A stretch of DNA of 62,514 nt from Candidatus Omnitrophota bacterium (GTDB taxonomy: Bacteria; Omnitrophota; Omnitrophia; Omnitrophales; JACQQS01). The position numbers and the translations under genes are program-made. Every line of letters starts with the position of its first letter. Position 1 is the stretch's first letter. This document shows, in pieces, positions 40,295 through 48,544 of the stretch. Below the pieces are notes generated by a model that was not told the origin of the DNA, did not search any database, and was given only the letters and a program-made list of their open reading frames with translations. The stretch spans positions 1-62,514 of the forward strand of contig JACQQS010000028.1 of the NCBI GenBank assembly GCA_016206925.1, in the 5' to 3' direction.

Positions 40295-42169
40295 TCATAC
40301 GGCTGTGCCACCTTTAGTAGGGCTGGAAAACGGCTTAATATAAAACATGGTCACCATACCGGCCACCATGACGATGGCCCCCAAATAAATGATGTTCGTG
40401 CCGGGCGCCTTAGCCACCTGAAAAATCGATATTTCCGGCGCGCCGGGCGGCACTTCAACAAAGCTGGATTGGAATATGCGGAAGCCTTTGTAATCCAGCG
40501 GATGGTTCATGTAAATTTTTTTCTCGATGGCCACGCCGGCGCTACGATCGTGGAGCAGAACGTCGCTTTCATAAGCAGACGGAATTCTTGTCCCCGGATA
40601 AAAGGTTCTCCTGAAATCGATCAGCTTAAGCGAAAACGGAACAGGCTCGGTGTGATAGCGGTAGACGACATGGGCCGTCACTAGGCCCGCCGATAGGGTT
40701 CTGTCTTCGCCGAACGAAAGCCACTCGGGACCGGTTGATATCTTTTCTCCAGTTGACGGATCCGGATAGAACAGTTCCAATTGAACAGCCGGTTGACTTT
40801 CGGTGTCATTGTCATTCCCGCGCCGCTCGTTCAAACGGCGCGGGGACGACAAAAATTCCATTTCATACTGCGCCTCGGCACGCGGAAAATATTCTTTTAC
40901 CCGGAACTGAAAGTCCATCCAGCCAGCTGCCTGCCATTCGCCCTGCCGGACTTCGCCCGAAACATGCCCGCCTTTTGCCGTCTCGCTTACAAAGCGCAAT
41001 TTTTCATCTGTACCCTGGACAAAAGTGAAATCGGCCTTGGGCCCGGCGTTGGCCGCCAGGCGAGAAGCATCAAGTTCGGCACGCAATTTACTCCATCCGC
41101 CGGAGCCGGAGCCGTGAAGCGTATCAAATTCGGGAAAAAGCGCGAAAGCGGTATGCTGTTCCACCCGCCCGTCTTTCGCTTTGACTTCAAAACGAACGGC
41201 TGGATTCGGCGCGGCACCGGGTTCGTTTATCAGTTCGTTGCCAACAACCCGCGCATTTTGAAAATAATCCACGATCCGGAGCGACGCATCCAGACCCGGT
41301 AAATCAACCGGATTGTTTTTATCCGCCGCTGCGGGAATACGAATCGGCGCTTCTCGGCCGGGTAAATGAATCACCAGGTAAGGAATGTCCTCCCGGGGCT
41401 CCTTCCGATCGGGAGTTTTTAAAAGCATTTTCTCTTCCGCATCGGAAAGGGCCATCAGCAGCCTGAATGTGGCCGGCCCCAGCGACCAAGTATTGCTGTG
41501 AGGATTTGACGCATCAAAATAAACAAGTGTTCCCTCCTCATGAAAGCCGGCCATTTCGCTTTTCATTTCAAACACAACCGCAGGGTTTCTTTCCGCCTTT
41601 CCGGAATCAACGACATTCAGTTCCTTGCCGGCCTCCTCCGCAAATTGCAAAAAAGTCAGATAAGACCCGCTGCTGCCCAATTTAAGAGGCTCACCGATTT
41701 TACTTTTCAATTTAAATTCATCGGCAGGAACCCTGTACGATCCCGCTCCGCTCAAATCCAGGCTAACGACACGATCGCCGAGCGTTATTTGATCGACGCC
41801 GTCTCCCTCCGTCAAATACATCTGGCCTTCAATCCCGGCATGCCTGTTGACGGCCGACCCAAGGCAGATGATCAGGAGGCCAAGATGCGTGATGATAAAA
41901 CCCGCATGCCGGCGCTCGAAAGGGTAGCGCAGGACTACCGCACAGAACACGTTTAACGCGAACAAAGTCAGAAAAAGATCGAACCACCCGTTTGTATAAA
42001 TGAACCGCTGGGCAAGTTCCGTAGATTCAAACGACTCGTAGAAAGTCGAAAAAATCAGGATAACCGCCAAAATGGCAATCAGAAATACCGCGAGGCGCGT
42101 GGAGCCGAAATAGCGGCAAGTCTTTAAGAATATATTTTCCTTCCTTCTCGCTTGAGTACCGGCTTTCAC
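40295..42169 (-). CDS. resB: Cytochrome c biogenesis protein ResB (System II)
   Basis: The 624-residue protein has three N-terminal membrane helices (RLAVFLIAILAVILIFSTFY, WFDLFLTLFALNVFCAVVL, HAGFIITHLGLLIICLGSA), a large periplasmic domain and one final helix near IIYLGAIVMVAGMVTMFYI. The C-terminal MNHPLDYKGFRIFQSSF matches ResB. A GTG start at 42169 with AAAGGA upstream is preferred over a TTG at 42217. Around residue 440-455 the sequence (SSPRRLNERRGNDND) is coded by a palindromic element read in frame. Confidence 0.88.
   Translation of the reverse strand: MKAGTQARRKENIFLKTCRYFGSTRLAVFLIAILAVILIFSTFYESFESTELAQRFIYTNGWFDLFLTLFALNVFCAVVLRYPFERRHAGFIITHLGLLIICLGSAVNRHAGIEGQMYLTEGDGVDQITLGDRVVSLDLSGAGSYRVPADEFKLKSKIGEPLKLGSSGSYLTFLQFAEEAGKELNVVDSGKAERNPAVVFEMKSEMAGFHEEGTLVYFDASNPHSNTWSLGPATFRLLMALSDAEEKMLLKTPDRKEPREDIPYLVIHLPGREAPIRIPAAADKNNPVDLPGLDASLRIVDYFQNARVVGNELINEPGAAPNPAVRFEVKAKDGRVEQHTAFALFPEFDTLHGSGSGGWSKLRAELDASRLAANAGPKADFTFVQGTDEKLRFVSETAKGGHVSGEVRQGEWQAAGWMDFQFRVKEYFPRAEAQYEMEFLSSPRRLNERRGNDNDTESQPAVQLELFYPDPSTGEKISTGPEWLSFGEDRTLSAGLVTAHVVYRYHTEPVPFSLKLIDFRRTFYPGTRIPSAYESDVLLHDRSAGVAIEKKIYMNHPLDYKGFRIFQSSFVEVPPGAPEISIFQVAKAPGTNIIYLGAIVMVAGMVTMFYIKPFSSPTKGGTAV
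40811..40850. repeat. Palindromic element (GTCATTCCCGCG family) inside resB
   Basis: GTCATTCCCGCGCCG, a loop CTCGTTCAAA, then CGGCGCGGGGACGAC form 9-bp perfect GC arms with weaker outer arms. It encodes a short Arg/Asn/Asp-rich loop in the periplasmic domain of ResB without disturbing the frame. Confidence 0.7.
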
Positions 42170-42307
42170 GCTTTTTCCTTTGATCAGCAATGGGAGTGTT
42201 TTACCTGACTGCAGCAACGCGGACTAACGCGTATTATACGCGCATTTAATTTATTCCCTAGCGATTTCAATCGTTACGGTTTCAGCAAAAATGCTACAAT
42301 ACCGCCC

Positions 42308-43804
42308 ATGAGTTACGTGCTGGCCATTGATCAGGGCACCACCGGAACCCGCGCATTTATTTTCGATAAAAACGTCCGTCCCGTCGCAAGCGATTATCAA
42401 GAATTCCGCCAATTCTATCCCCAGCCCGGCTGGGTCGAACACGACGCCACCCAGATCTGGAAAAGCACCCGGAGCGTAATTGCCGGCGCGCTTAGAAAAG
42501 GGCGTATCCCCGCGAAGAAAATTGCGGCCATTGGAATAACCAATCAGCGCGAAACAACGGTTCTGTGGGAAAGAAAAACGTCCCGCACCGTCGGACGCGC
42601 CATTGTCTGGCAGTGCCGCCGGACCATAGAAATGTGCCAAAATCTCAAGCGTGCGGGCCACGAACCGCTCTTTAAGAAAATTACGGGTCTGGTTCTGGAT
42701 CCCTATTTTTCCGGAACGAAAATAAGCTGGTACCTGGAAAATTTCCCTGCCTTGCGCGAGCGCGCAAAGTTGGGCGATGTTTTATTCGGCACGATCGATT
42801 CCTGGCTGATTTGGAATTTAACCGGCGGACAGAGCCACGTCACGGACTTTACCAACGCTTCCCGCACGCTTTGTTACGATATCTTCAGGAAACAATGGTC
42901 TGCGCCTCTGCTCAAGATTTTAAAAATTCCCCCCGCGATGCTTCCGGAAGTCCGGGCCTCATCTTCATTATTCGGGCGGACAAGCAGATTGGGCATTCTG
43001 CCCGACGGAATTCCCATCACGGGCAACGCAGGCGATCAGCAGGCGGCCCTGTTCGGACAGGGCTGTGTCCAGCCCGGCACCATCAAGAACACGTACGGCA
43101 CCGGGTGTTTTTTGTTGTTAAATACGGGTAAACGCGGGATTCATTCGCGGAAAGGTTTTTTGACGACGCTGGCCTGTGGACCGGGCGGCGCACCCTGTTT
43201 TGCTCTGGAAGGGGCGGTCTTTATCGCCGGCGCTGCAATCCAGTGGCTTCGGGATGAAATGAAACTCATTAAAAACGCTTCCGAAACTGAAATGATCGCC
43301 GGAAAAATGAAGGGTACGGACGGTGTTTACCTGGTTCCAGCATTTGTCGGCCTGGGCGCTCCGTATTGGAACGCAAAGGCCAGGGGCATCATCACGGGCC
43401 TTACGCGCGGTGTTGGCCGGAACGCTGTCATTCGCGCCGCGCTTGAATCGCTGGCTTACCAGACCAAGGATGTCGTAGACACGATGCAGAAGGAATTGGG
43501 GAAAAGATTTCGAGTACTTAAAGTAGACGGCGGTGCGGCCGCCAATAATTTTTTGATGCAGTTCCAGGCCGATATTTTGGGAATGACCATCGAGAAACCG
43601 CGGATTTTAGAAACAACCGCAAGAGGCGCTGCCCTGCTTGCCGGCCTCGGCGTGCGGCTTTACTCAAGCAGGCAGTTTAATCCTTCCGTAGGAAAGAGAT
43701 TTAAACCGCGCCTGGGCAAGGCGAAAAAGAAGGAATTAAAGGAATTATATCAAGGCTGGCTTCATGCCGTTCGCCAGGCTACCGCTGGAACAAAGCTTTG
43801 CTAA
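42308..43804 (+). CDS. glpK: Glycerol kinase
   Basis: The 498-residue FGGY-family enzyme has IDQGTTGTRAFIFD at the phosphate-binding start, GWVEHDATQIW, GITNQRETTVLWE, the glycerol site region, ITGNAGDQQAALFGQGC, KNTYGTGCF and the C-terminal VDGGAAANNFLMQFQADILG and ARGAALLAGLGV. It makes glycerol-3-phosphate from glycerol with ATP. No glpF or glpD lies nearby. It is divergent from resB and its stop overlaps the next gene convergently by 4 bp. Confidence 0.96.
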   Translation: MSYVLAIDQGTTGTRAFIFDKNVRPVASDYQEFRQFYPQPGWVEHDATQIWKSTRSVIAGALRKGRIPAKKIAAIGITNQRETTVLWERKTSRTVGRAIVWQCRRTIEMCQNLKRAGHEPLFKKITGLVLDPYFSGTKISWYLENFPALRERAKLGDVLFGTIDSWLIWNLTGGQSHVTDFTNASRTLCYDIFRKQWSAPLLKILKIPPAMLPEVRASSSLFGRTSRLGILPDGIPITGNAGDQQAALFGQGCVQPGTIKNTYGTGCFLLLNTGKRGIHSRKGFLTTLACGPGGAPCFALEGAVFIAGAAIQWLRDEMKLIKNASETEMIAGKMKGTDGVYLVPAFVGLGAPYWNAKARGIITGLTRGVGRNAVIRAALESLAYQTKDVVDTMQKELGKRFRVLKVDGGAAANNFLMQFQADILGMTIEKPRILETTARGAALLAGLGVRLYSSRQFNPSVGKRFKPRLGKAKKKELKELYQGWLHAVRQATAGTKLC

Positions 43805-44202
43805 AAGAGTAGCCCCCACCTTACGGCAATAATGATGATGCTGATCTGAAGCGAGCTCCACACATACCAGATCACCACTTTCTTCATCAGCGGAACATCT
43901 TTCACCAGCCGGAAAACAAGAAGCAAAGCTATGGATTCCGCGATGATCGCTCCGATCTGGCGGTTAAAGAGCGGCATTCCGGGCCAAATGGCATGGCAGA
44001 CCCAGATCATCCAGAATATTGAGATGGAAAACGCATTGGCTCGAAGGGCTTTCCGGTAATCGATCAAATCCTTCGACCGCATCATTTTTGAAGCAAACAT
44101 CATAAACCACGCACCGGCAAAGATGAGTACCAATGCGAGGATCGTGGATCGAGCAAGAAGACCATAAAGATACATAAACATCTCCCGTGTTTCGAGTTTC
44201 AA
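43801..44202 (-). CDS. Hypothetical integral membrane protein (133 aa)
   Basis: Four hydrophobic segments cover most of the chain (STILALVLIFAGAWFMMFAS, FSISIFWMIWVCHAIWPG, IGAIIAESIALLLVFRLV, VVIWYVWSSLQISIIIIAV). A short basic loop (SKMMRSKDLIDYRKALRAN) lies between the first two. I do not recognise the family. It could also start at residue 9. It runs convergent to glpK, with 4 bp overlap, so it is probably a separate transcription unit. Confidence 0.6.
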   Translation of the reverse strand: MKLETREMFMYLYGLLARSTILALVLIFAGAWFMMFASKMMRSKDLIDYRKALRANAFSISIFWMIWVCHAIWPGMPLFNRQIGAIIAESIALLLVFRLVKDVPLMKKVVIWYVWSSLQISIIIIAVRWGLLF

Positions 44203-44325
44203 CTGTCTTTATATGCTACGAATTGAGTAAATATATATATGAATACGCTGTACAAGTTTATCGGCATTTCAATGCTTCGAATTAAATGAGCCCTCCGGAA
44301 AATTTTCCTAACCCTATCATTTGAA

Positions 44326-45531
44326 TCAAGATGCGTTTTCGGACATAGCTCTCCCGAAAGCCTCCGCATTCACGTGAAGTATGGTGCTGAAATCAACGTC
44401 GAAAAACCCTCTCATGTGTTCGCGCATAAAACGGGCTTGTTTGGGATCTCCATCGAGTATGAACCAAAACTGCATCTGATTTCCCAATTCAACCAGCTGC
44501 GGCCAAGTACAGAAGTCAATTCCGATCGATCCGCGCCTCAGCGGATTTTCCACACGGTCAAAAAGATATACTCTTCTTCCCAAAGGAATCCTCGATATAT
44601 AAAGCGGATCGAATTCCGGAAGGAACTCCAAGCGGTAATCGACTTCCCGTCCTCCGGCACCGGGAGGATAAATAATGTCGATCCCGCCCAAGAGCGGCTC
44701 CTTGGCCTGCCCGATGAGGTACGGTATTTCCCTGAAATCCAAAGACGCAAATCGCTGGATGCGGCTCTGTCCGTCAGAAAATAGATACGGTTGATTAGAA
44801 CGAAGGCTGAAAGCGATTCGCACGCGTCCATCCGGCGGCAAAACCAGGTCCTTGCGGCCCGCAACGTAGGTGCGAAAATGATCGTACTGCCCCAGCATCA
44901 CCGCGACAACCCGGTCCGCCTCATCCAACACGACATAAACACTTGAGTGTTCGAGTTCCCGCCATTTTTCCGGATCGAGCGCGAAAGGTACCAGCACCTC
45001 CTTGTAAGACGCGAGGCGCATAGGCAAGCCCCCGTAGAGAAAAACGTAATGATATCTTAGAAACTTGAATTTGAAGGAAGTGATTAACCCGTGAACGGTC
45101 AGGTTGACCGTTTCAAAAGAAACGCGCCCGTAGGCTTTCGGCGTAGAGGATTCCGGATGCCCGGGGCCCTGATACTCCAGATAATACTCAGGATTAAATA
45201 TGAACTCTTTCAACCGGTCCCGTTCGGGAGCGCGTTCCTTTACCAAATCTTTTTCCGTCGCCCGCCGCACGACGGTATAGGGCAAGTAGTCGGCATAAAA
45301 ATCAACGGGCTTGGCGCCTTCCGGTGCTACGTAAATTCGCGGCTTAAATTGCTCAAGCAGTTGAACATCCTCCGCGCCCGGAAAATTTCCTTCTTCGCCG
45401 GATTTCAGAGGATGCCCAAGGGACTGCGCCAGTGCATGGGTCCAAACGTTGACATCCTTCCACATGAGCGGCCCGGCAAAAGCCGTGGAGTGGACAAGAA
45501 CCGTCAGCAAGACGATCAGCCTAAAAATCAT
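44326..45531 (-). CDS. Secreted protein of unknown function (401 aa)
   Basis: A signal peptide (IVLLTVLVHSTAFAG) is followed by a soluble domain with clear globular composition: FKPRIYVAPEGAKPVDFYAD, EYYLEYQGPG, FKFLRYHYVFLYGGLPMRL, SSVYVVLDEADRVVAVMLGQYDHFRTYV. There are aromatic-rich strands and His/Asp clusters but no motif I can name. It should be periplasmic or outer-membrane associated. The CDF transporter lies 41 bp further upstream on the same strand, so both may form an operon. Confidence 0.65.
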   Translation of the reverse strand: MIFRLIVLLTVLVHSTAFAGPLMWKDVNVWTHALAQSLGHPLKSGEEGNFPGAEDVQLLEQFKPRIYVAPEGAKPVDFYADYLPYTVVRRATEKDLVKERAPERDRLKEFIFNPEYYLEYQGPGHPESSTPKAYGRVSFETVNLTVHGLITSFKFKFLRYHYVFLYGGLPMRLASYKEVLVPFALDPEKWRELEHSSVYVVLDEADRVVAVMLGQYDHFRTYVAGRKDLVLPPDGRVRIAFSLRSNQPYLFSDGQSRIQRFASLDFREIPYLIGQAKEPLLGGIDIIYPPGAGGREVDYRLEFLPEFDPLYISRIPLGRRVYLFDRVENPLRRGSIGIDFCTWPQLVELGNQMQFWFILDGDPKQARFMREHMRGFFDVDFSTILHVNAEAFGRAMSENAS

Positions 45532-45572
45532 AATTTATTCTAACCTCTCCTTTTGCTTCAACAGGCAGCCGA

Positions 45573-46496
45573 TTAAATATGCCCTTCTTCCAGCGTTGAT
45601 TCCGGCTCGATGTGAACGACAACGTCACTCACGCCCGGATAACGTTTGGAGATTCTTCCTTCCACCAAATGCGAAATCTCATGCGCGGTCTTCACATCCA
45701 TATGGTCCGCCACCAATACATGGAGATCAACCTGCGCGTCATCGCTTCTTCCCCGGCTGCGGACCATGTGGCAGCTCTTCACGCCCTTCACTTGTGTTAC
45801 GAGCGAGCGTACTTCCTCCGCGTCAAGAACGATATGATCGCAAAGCACGTCCGAACTTTGCTTAACAATATCCAGAGCAACGCGCAGAATGACTAGAGCC
45901 ACAAACATCGTTGTCAACGAATCGGCCCAAACCCAGCCAGCCCGTATGAGCACGAGTCCTGCGATGACCGAGAGCGACACCAGCACATCGCTTGCCGTAT
46001 GCATCGAATCGGAGCGCAGGAGATCGCTTTGCAACTCGCCGGCTCTTTTCCGCTCATAAAGAGCCACTGCGATATTGACCAGCATCGTGGCCAGCATCAC
46101 GGCGAAACTAAGCGGCGGAGCGCCGGGACTCGTGCGCGAACTTTTAAATAGGCGGTAGGCTTCTTCGAACAGGTGGAAGGAGACAAAAAAAAGTATGATG
46201 GCAATGGCCAGCGAAGCCAGCGTTTCATACCGCCTGTGGCCGTACGGATGATCAAAATCCTTGGGCTGGCGCGAAAGATGAATGCCGAAAAGCCCGATGA
46301 TGTTGGAAGCGCCGTCGCTAAATGAGTGGACGCCGTCGGCCAGAACACTCAGACAATTTGTGGCCCACCCCAGAATTATTTTCCCGGCTGCGACAGAGAA
46401 ATTCAGAAAGAGAACGATCCAAAGAACATCGCTGATTTTCCGGTAACGCTCCCGCCGTTCGGCGGATAATTTATCGAGAGCGAGATTTTCCTCCAT
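45573..46496 (-). CDS. Cation diffusion facilitator (CDF) family transporter
   Basis: The 307-residue protein has six membrane helices and the paired metal sites of CDF exporters: SVLADGVHSFSDGASNIIGL in helix 2 and LLRSDSMHTASDVLVSLSV in helix 5, where the H-x3-D pattern matches Zn/Fe-type members. HPYGHRRYETLASLA precedes helix 3, and the C-terminal cytoplasmic domain (VKGVKSCHMVRSRGRSDDAQ, VHIEPE) is complete. It exports divalent metal ions in exchange for protons. Confidence 0.92.
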   Translation of the reverse strand: MEENLALDKLSAERRERYRKISDVLWIVLFLNFSVAAGKIILGWATNCLSVLADGVHSFSDGASNIIGLFGIHLSRQPKDFDHPYGHRRYETLASLAIAIILFFVSFHLFEEAYRLFKSSRTSPGAPPLSFAVMLATMLVNIAVALYERKRAGELQSDLLRSDSMHTASDVLVSLSVIAGLVLIRAGWVWADSLTTMFVALVILRVALDIVKQSSDVLCDHIVLDAEEVRSLVTQVKGVKSCHMVRSRGRSDDAQVDLHVLVADHMDVKTAHEISHLVEGRISKRYPGVSDVVVHIEPESTLEEGHI

Positions 46497-46583
46497 GGCC
46501 GATCGGTCCTTTTCCCTGTTAAGCTTGCAAAAACGCTAAATTCTCGCAATCTTTTACTCAAACCGCAAGAGCAAAGAAAAAAC

Positions 46584-47636
46584 TTACTTTTCCCAATCGA
46601 GAAGAGAAAATTTGTCCTTGCGGACGGCGAAACCTTTTTCGAGCAAGAGATTGTTCAGAAAGATCTCCTTGGCGTCCTTCATTTTTAGAAAGACATCCGA
46701 AAGATAGCGGTCCCATTTATCGGGTTTGGTGGTGGTAATTGTAACAGCAACGGCTTTCTTAAAGAGCGCTTCCACGGAACGTTTTGCCCGGCGGCCGGCA
46801 ACCGTGTTGAGCTCGGGCGCGTCCAGACCGCGCAGGCGGAGTTTTTCCTCAAGCCAATGCGGTTTCTCAAGCCAAATTTTCATCCAGTATGTGTCGGCAT
46901 CAATAACGCGCACCAGCTCGGCTTCGTAGGTGAAAAGGTCTGCCGTCTTCGCATCCTTCACCTTCTCTATTTTACCGGCGGAAAATCGAATGAAATCGCC
47001 GGCTTTTAAATTTTTTTTGCCATTCCCCGACTTGTCCGGCAGCGCCACGTAAGCCGTAAACCCGAGATCGATATTTAATCCGCCTCTCTTATCAACAATC
47101 TGGAAAATTCCGATCCTGCCTTTTTTGGGCTCGAGCAGATTCAGCTTCGAAACGGCTTTACCGTTGCTGCCGGCTTTTATCGGAGGCTTTACCATCGCCC
47201 TAACTTTCTTTTCAAGCTCATTCGTTGTCCAACCGTCTTTCTCTGCTCTGACTTCTAATTCCAACCGTTTCTTCTTGTTGGAAATTCTCGCTAGTGCGTC
47301 ATAATGCCTTGCCGTCAATTTCCGCGCTGGCGCGGAAATTGGATAAGCCTCGTAGATATGCTTTGCCTTATAAAGAACATCGTCACTAATCCCAAGATCG
47401 TGAGCAAGTTTTAGAATTACTTCTTTACCGTAAGCAGCGCGGCCTCCATTTTGATAAACGTGGGCATAGAGAGACCTCCCTGTTTCCCAATCCATTGTTA
47501 ATTTGATCTCTTTTATTCTCAGCCAACCTAGAGCAAGAATTTTCCTTACCCGCGCGCGGAGGGCGGCGTACGTTTTCACGTTCGGCAGATTCGCCGGCAG
47601 CCTGTTTTTAACAACGGTAATTTTTTTCGTTTTCAT
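46584..47636 (-). CDS. DUF1016 N-terminal domain fused to thermonuclease (SNase) domain
   Basis: Residues 20-150 match the DUF1016 N-terminal (YhcG-type) domain: WETGRSLYAHVYQNGGRAAYGKEV, AHDLGISDDVLYKAKHIYEAYP, LTARHYDALARI. Residues about 235-345 are a staphylococcal-nuclease-like domain: VRVIDADTYWMKIWL, LRLRGLDAPELNTVAGRRAKRS and DKWDRYLSDVFL, with the Asp and Arg typical of the Ca2+-dependent active site (the Glu after RLRGLD is in DAPEL). Together they suggest a DNA/RNA-binding nuclease in which the usual PD-(D/E)xK part of DUF1016 proteins has been replaced. Confidence 0.8.
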   Translation of the reverse strand: MKTKKITVVKNRLPANLPNVKTYAALRARVRKILALGWLRIKEIKLTMDWETGRSLYAHVYQNGGRAAYGKEVILKLAHDLGISDDVLYKAKHIYEAYPISAPARKLTARHYDALARISNKKKRLELEVRAEKDGWTTNELEKKVRAMVKPPIKAGSNGKAVSKLNLLEPKKGRIGIFQIVDKRGGLNIDLGFTAYVALPDKSGNGKKNLKAGDFIRFSAGKIEKVKDAKTADLFTYEAELVRVIDADTYWMKIWLEKPHWLEEKLRLRGLDAPELNTVAGRRAKRSVEALFKKAVAVTITTTKPDKWDRYLSDVFLKMKDAKEIFLNNLLLEKGFAVRKDKFSLLDWEK

Positions 47637-47803
47637 TTCTGCTCCTTAACTCTTGCTTAAACCACCGTAGTTTTGATTCCTATTTTGTCGGATTGTAAGG
47701 TGCCATTAACAAATTGTAAATAACTTCGAATAAAGGATAGATGCATTCAAAAATAGTTTATGCTATCATTCGTGACGCTGTGCCTTAATCAAGGAGAATG
47801 AGC

Positions 47804-48124
47804 GTGAGCGATCAAGTACGAATTATAATCAATGAACTTCATAATTACCTGGAACAGGCATACGGCCCCCGCCTCAATCAAGTCATTTTATACGGCTCGC
47901 AAGCCAGAGGCGATGCAGAGGAAGGATCTGATATCGATGTATTGGTCGTATTAAACGACCGCGTTGACGCCGGGGATGAAATCGCTAAAACAAGCAAAAC
48001 CATTTCGCGCTTATCGCTGAAATACGATACGCTTGTTTCTTGCACGTTTGTTTCTCGCGACCGTTTTACTAAAGAGCAAAGTCCTTTGTTCCTTAATGTG
48101 CGGCGAGAAGGAATCGCTGCATGA
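47804..48124 (+). CDS. MNT-type minimal nucleotidyltransferase (antitoxin)
   Basis: The 106-residue protein has the nucleotidyltransferase signature VILYGSQARGDAEEGSDIDVLVVL with the two catalytic Asp in SDID, and a third acidic position after LSLKYDTLVS. Such MNT proteins pair with HEPN toxins and can AMPylate or otherwise silence them. The GTG at 47804 is chosen because AAGGAG lies 7 bp upstream; the ATG at 47798 abuts it. The stop overlaps the HEPN gene start (ATGA). Confidence 0.85.
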   Translation: MSDQVRIIINELHNYLEQAYGPRLNQVILYGSQARGDAEEGSDIDVLVVLNDRVDAGDEIAKTSKTISRLSLKYDTLVSCTFVSRDRFTKEQSPLFLNVRREGIAA

Positions 48125-48499
48125 ATTCCGAACAAGCAGCATTGTTACATAAAGCTCAGGAGAGTTTGGAAGCAGCCAAACTGCTTTCAGAAATACTACA
48201 ATTTTTCCGTTTCGCGAGCCTATTACACAATGTTCTATCTTGCAGAAGCTTTGCTTTTGAGTGAAGGTCTGTCGTTTTCCAAACATTCGGGTGTATTAGC
48301 GGCTTTTGGAAAGCAATTTGTTAAAAGCAGAAAAATATCCGAAGAGTTTCATCAATACTTGGTTGAGGGCCATCAAAACCGAAATATTAGCGATTACGAC
48401 TCCGGTCCTGGCCTATCTAAAGAGCAAGCAGAAAAACAAATTATTCACGCCGACTATTTTCTTCAACTCGCCCAAAAATTTCTTGGTGCCTTTCCCTAA
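48121..48499 (+). pseudogene. HEPN-domain toxin gene, frameshifted
   Basis: The first frame from ATG 48121 reads EQAALLHKAQESLEAAKLLSE as in HEPN proteins, then goes out of phase near 48190. The correct continuation (KYYNFSVSRAYYTMFYLAEA, then EEFHQYLVEGHQNRN and SDYD) lies in another frame to 48499. A one-base gain or two-base loss explains this. As it stands no full HEPN protein can be made, leaving the MNT partner alone, unless the base is a sequencing error. Confidence 0.8.
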
Positions 48500-48544
48500 A
48501 TTAATTCCAATCGTCGACAAATTGTCGATAGTTATTCCATTAAT

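Noticed and set aside
48500-48544. CGACAAATTGTCG hairpin as bidirectional terminator
   Set aside because: The stem is short and the following bases are not U-rich; possible but not supported enough to list.
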